Of a stretch of DNA of 9,271 bases, positions 8,062-9,271 are shown one piece after another. A program made the translations under genes and the position numbers. The DNA is from Deltaproteobacteria bacterium UBA5754 (GTDB lineage: Bacteria > Desulfobacterota > Dissulfuribacteria > Dissulfuribacterales > UBA5754), in contig DIFG01000018.1 of NCBI GenBank assembly GCA_002419025.1, positions 1 through 9,271 of the forward strand, read 5' to 3'. Positions within the stretch are counted from its first letter, which is position 1. The number at the start of each line of letters is the position of its first letter. Under the pieces are notes generated by a model. That model was not told where the DNA came from and searched no databases. It saw only the letters and a program-made list of their open reading frames with translations.

Positions 8062-8078
8062 CCTTCCCTTTCCATCCC

Positions 8079-8143
8079 TGAATCCGTGGGCCGACGGCTT
8101 ATTCCGTGTAATCGAAAGGTTGAATGCATATCTCACGGATTCA
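8079..8143. repeat. 10-bp inverted repeat in the mutS leader
   Basis: TGAATCCGTG at 8079-8088 and its exact reverse complement CACGGATTCA at 8134-8143 flank 45 bases. A looser third copy, ATTCCGTG, lies at 8101-8108. In mutS mRNA the arms could pair as a 10-bp stem whose 3' arm ends 17 bases before the start codon, next to the ribosome site. Alternatively the copies could be protein-binding half-sites. The repeat is seen directly; the role is inferred. Confidence 0.45.
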
Positions 8144-8162
8144 TGCCTTGTGAAGCAAGGCA
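8144..8162. repeat. 7-bp inverted repeat, candidate operator or 5' mRNA hairpin
   Basis: TGCCTTG (8144-8150), a 5-base spacer and CAAGGCA (8156-8162) form a perfect dyad. It covers the -35 hexamer proposed for the prenyl synthase (8148-8153) and begins within a few bases of the predicted mutS transcription start. It could be an operator affecting both genes, or a hairpin at the very 5' end of mutS mRNA. Confidence 0.45.
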
Positions 8163-8177
8163 GACAGCCATTATACT
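8148..8177 (+). promoter_or_regulatory. Candidate sigma-70 promoter for the polyprenyl synthase
   Basis: TTGTGA (8148-8153), an 18-base spacer and TATACT (8172-8177) match the consensus at 4/6 and 5/6. The predicted start near 8183 leaves a leader of roughly 28 bases before ATG 8212, or about 13 before ATG 8197. Its -10 overlaps the -10 of the opposing mutS promoter. Confidence 0.5.
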
Positions 8178-8198
8178 GTTTTACTGTCCGTTCGTCAT
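8170..8198 (-). promoter_or_regulatory. Candidate sigma-70 promoter for mutS
   Basis: On the minus strand ATGACG (8198-8193), a 17-base spacer and a perfect TATAAT (8175-8170) match the consensus at 4/6 and 6/6. Transcription would start near 8163-8165, giving a leader of about 100 bases that contains both inverted repeats before the mutS ATG at 8061. Confidence 0.55.
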
Positions 8199-8211
8199 GG
8201 ATCCGTTCACC

Positions 8212-9198
8212 ATGGAAAAGAAAAACACAAACGACATCTTTCATATCTTCCAGCCCGATCTCCTCCGAATCGAACAGGCCCTCAAGGACCGATTCGCATG
8301 TGAAAACCCATTCATCAACGAGGTCTGCAGCCACATCATCTTCGCCGGGGGAAAACGCATCCGGCCCCTTCTCACCGTGTGTGCGGCCAGGCTATGCGGG
8401 CGGTCGGATGATGCGGCATACGAACTCTCGGTCGTGCCCGAATACCTTCACGCAGCGAGCCTCCTTCACGACGACGTGGTGGACGGAGGGGTCCTTCGGC
8501 GTGGAAAACCCGCGGCCCATATCCTCTGGGGGGTCAATGCCGTCGTGCTTGTCGGGGACTCCCTTTATGCCAGGGCCATCGAGATCGCCACCCGTTTCCG
8601 AAACATCCCCATCGCCAGGATCATCGCCGAGACCGTGGCCCTCATGGCCGAAGGAGAGATCATCCAACTCCTGTCCTCCCAAACACGCAGGCTCGACGAA
8701 AAGACCTACCTGGACATCGTCCATAGAAAGACCGGGGCGCTCATCTCCGCGTCCTGCGCCATCGGTGCCCACCTGGCCGAGGCAGGACCTCGGAGGGTCC
8801 GTGCCCTCACCGAGTTCGGCCGCCTCATCGGTACCGCCTTCCAGATGGTTGACGACGTCCTCGACTACGCCGCAAAGACGGAGAAACTCGGAAAGGCAGC
8901 GGGAACGGACATGGCGGAAGGCAAGACGACCCTCCCCCTTGCAATCGCCATGGAAAGGGCCGAAACCCGTGACCGGGAAAGACTCATGGAGATCCTTTCG
9001 TCAGGAAGGATGACGAATGAGGACCTCTCCTGGACTCGACGCATCCTGGACCAAACCGGAGCAATCGAGGAAACTCGGAAACGGGCTAAGGCATATATCA
9101 ACGAGGCGTGCGCCCATCTCGTGGACACATTTTCCCCTTCCGAGACCAGGGAAGGACTTGTCACCCTTGCCCATTTCATTTTGACGCGCACGAAATGA
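8212..9198 (+). CDS. ispB: Long-chain polyprenyl diphosphate synthase
   Basis: Trans-prenyltransferase that adds isopentenyl diphosphate units to an allylic primer, making the side chain of a respiratory quinone or a related long-chain isoprenoid; cytoplasmic. The 328 residues match the usual ~322. Visible are the substrate-binding G46-G-K-R-I-R-P52, the first aspartate-rich motif D87-D-V-V-D91, the KTG motif (173-175), the FQMVDDVLDY motif with D214, D215 and D218, and a conserved GTDMAEGKTTLPL (231-243). The fifth residue before the first motif is A82, not a bulky aromatic, which in this family permits long products. The exact chain length cannot be read, so the symbol ispB is by family. 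The start is uncertain: ATG 8212 and ATG 8197 are both in frame and neither has a good ribosome site. The open frame back to 7819 is antisense to mutS. It is transcribed divergently from mutS. Confidence 0.93.
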   Translation: MEKKNTNDIFHIFQPDLLRIEQALKDRFACENPFINEVCSHIIFAGGKRIRPLLTVCAARLCGRSDDAAYELSVVPEYLHAASLLHDDVVDGGVLRRGKPAAHILWGVNAVVLVGDSLYARAIEIATRFRNIPIARIIAETVALMAEGEIIQLLSSQTRRLDEKTYLDIVHRKTGALISASCAIGAHLAEAGPRRVRALTEFGRLIGTAFQMVDDVLDYAAKTEKLGKAAGTDMAEGKTTLPLAIAMERAETRDRERLMEILSSGRMTNEDLSWTRRILDQTGAIEETRKRAKAYINEACAHLVDTFSPSETREGLVTLAHFILTRTK

Positions 9199-9208
9199 CG
9201 CCAATGAC

Positions 9209-9271
9209 ATGAGAGATCGTACTGCAAAAACCTCAAAATCTGATCCCGCTCAAAAAGCCCGAGATGCAAGG
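9209..9271 (+). CDS. Possible start of a downstream gene (partial)
   Basis: An ATG at 9209, ten bases after the prenyl synthase stop, opens a frame with no stop through the window edge (21 codons, basic and polar: MRDRTAKTSKSD and onward). The close spacing on the same strand suggests a cotranscribed second gene, but no clear ribosome site precedes it and 21 codons are too few to recognise a family. It could be a chance open frame. Confidence 0.3.
   Translation, partial: MRDRTAKTSKSDPAQKARDAR

Noticed and set aside
7819..8196. Long N-terminal extension of the prenyl synthase frame
   Set aside because: Most of it is antisense to mutS codons; prenyl synthases of this family start close to the position chosen and are about 320 residues long.
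8062..8334. 91-codon N-terminal extension of the mutS frame
   Set aside because: It overlaps the prenyl synthase coding region in antisense, resembles no MutS N-terminus, and ATG 8061 with a purine-rich ribosome site gives the normal start.
8865..9269. 134-codon minus-strand open frame over the 3' end of the prenyl synthase
   Set aside because: Antisense to the conserved second aspartate-rich motif region, with no domain or ribosome site.

Overview
The window looks like an ordinary chromosomal core-gene segment of a Gram-negative bacterium, most likely one of the former Deltaproteobacteria (Desulfobacterota). The outer-membrane genes (a Pal lipoprotein and a Skp/OmpH chaperone) require a diderm cell. 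The placement rests on the mutS-amidase arrangement, the amidase with an N-terminal TPR-like part plus an AMIN domain, the single-chain transketolase and the fairly GC-rich coding. It is an inference from gene content, not a database result. I see no mobile element, CRISPR array, tRNA or rRNA, and no phage or defence gene.

Layout, right to left. At about 8062-8211 lies a short divergent control region. To its right, on the plus strand, is a long-chain polyprenyl diphosphate synthase (8212-9198), followed by what may be the first 21 codons of another gene running off the window. To its left everything is on the minus strand: mutS (8061-5356), a periplasmic N-acetylmuramoyl-L-alanine amidase whose ATG overlaps the mutS stop (5359-3563), pal (3403-2882) ending in an intrinsic terminator (2807-2853), then skp/ompH (2632-2105) and transketolase (2078-114), 26 bases apart and probably one transcript.

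How the genes relate. MutS recognises DNA mismatches. The amidase cuts septal peptidoglycan, Pal ties the outer membrane to peptidoglycan during division, and Skp/OmpH escorts outer-membrane proteins through the periplasm, so the middle of the window has an envelope and division theme. Transketolase (pentose phosphate metabolism) and the prenyl synthase (quinone side chain or lipid carrier) are housekeeping metabolism. Four transcription units are suggested: the prenyl synthase; mutS-amidase; pal with its own weak promoter candidate; and skp-tkt.

The most distinctive non-coding structure is the mutS/prenyl synthase intergenic region. Two candidate sigma-70 promoters face away from each other with overlapping -10 hexamers. 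A perfect 7-bp inverted repeat covers one -35 and the start of the other transcript, and a perfect 10-bp inverted repeat could fold in the mutS leader. I found no clearly novel multi-gene system here.
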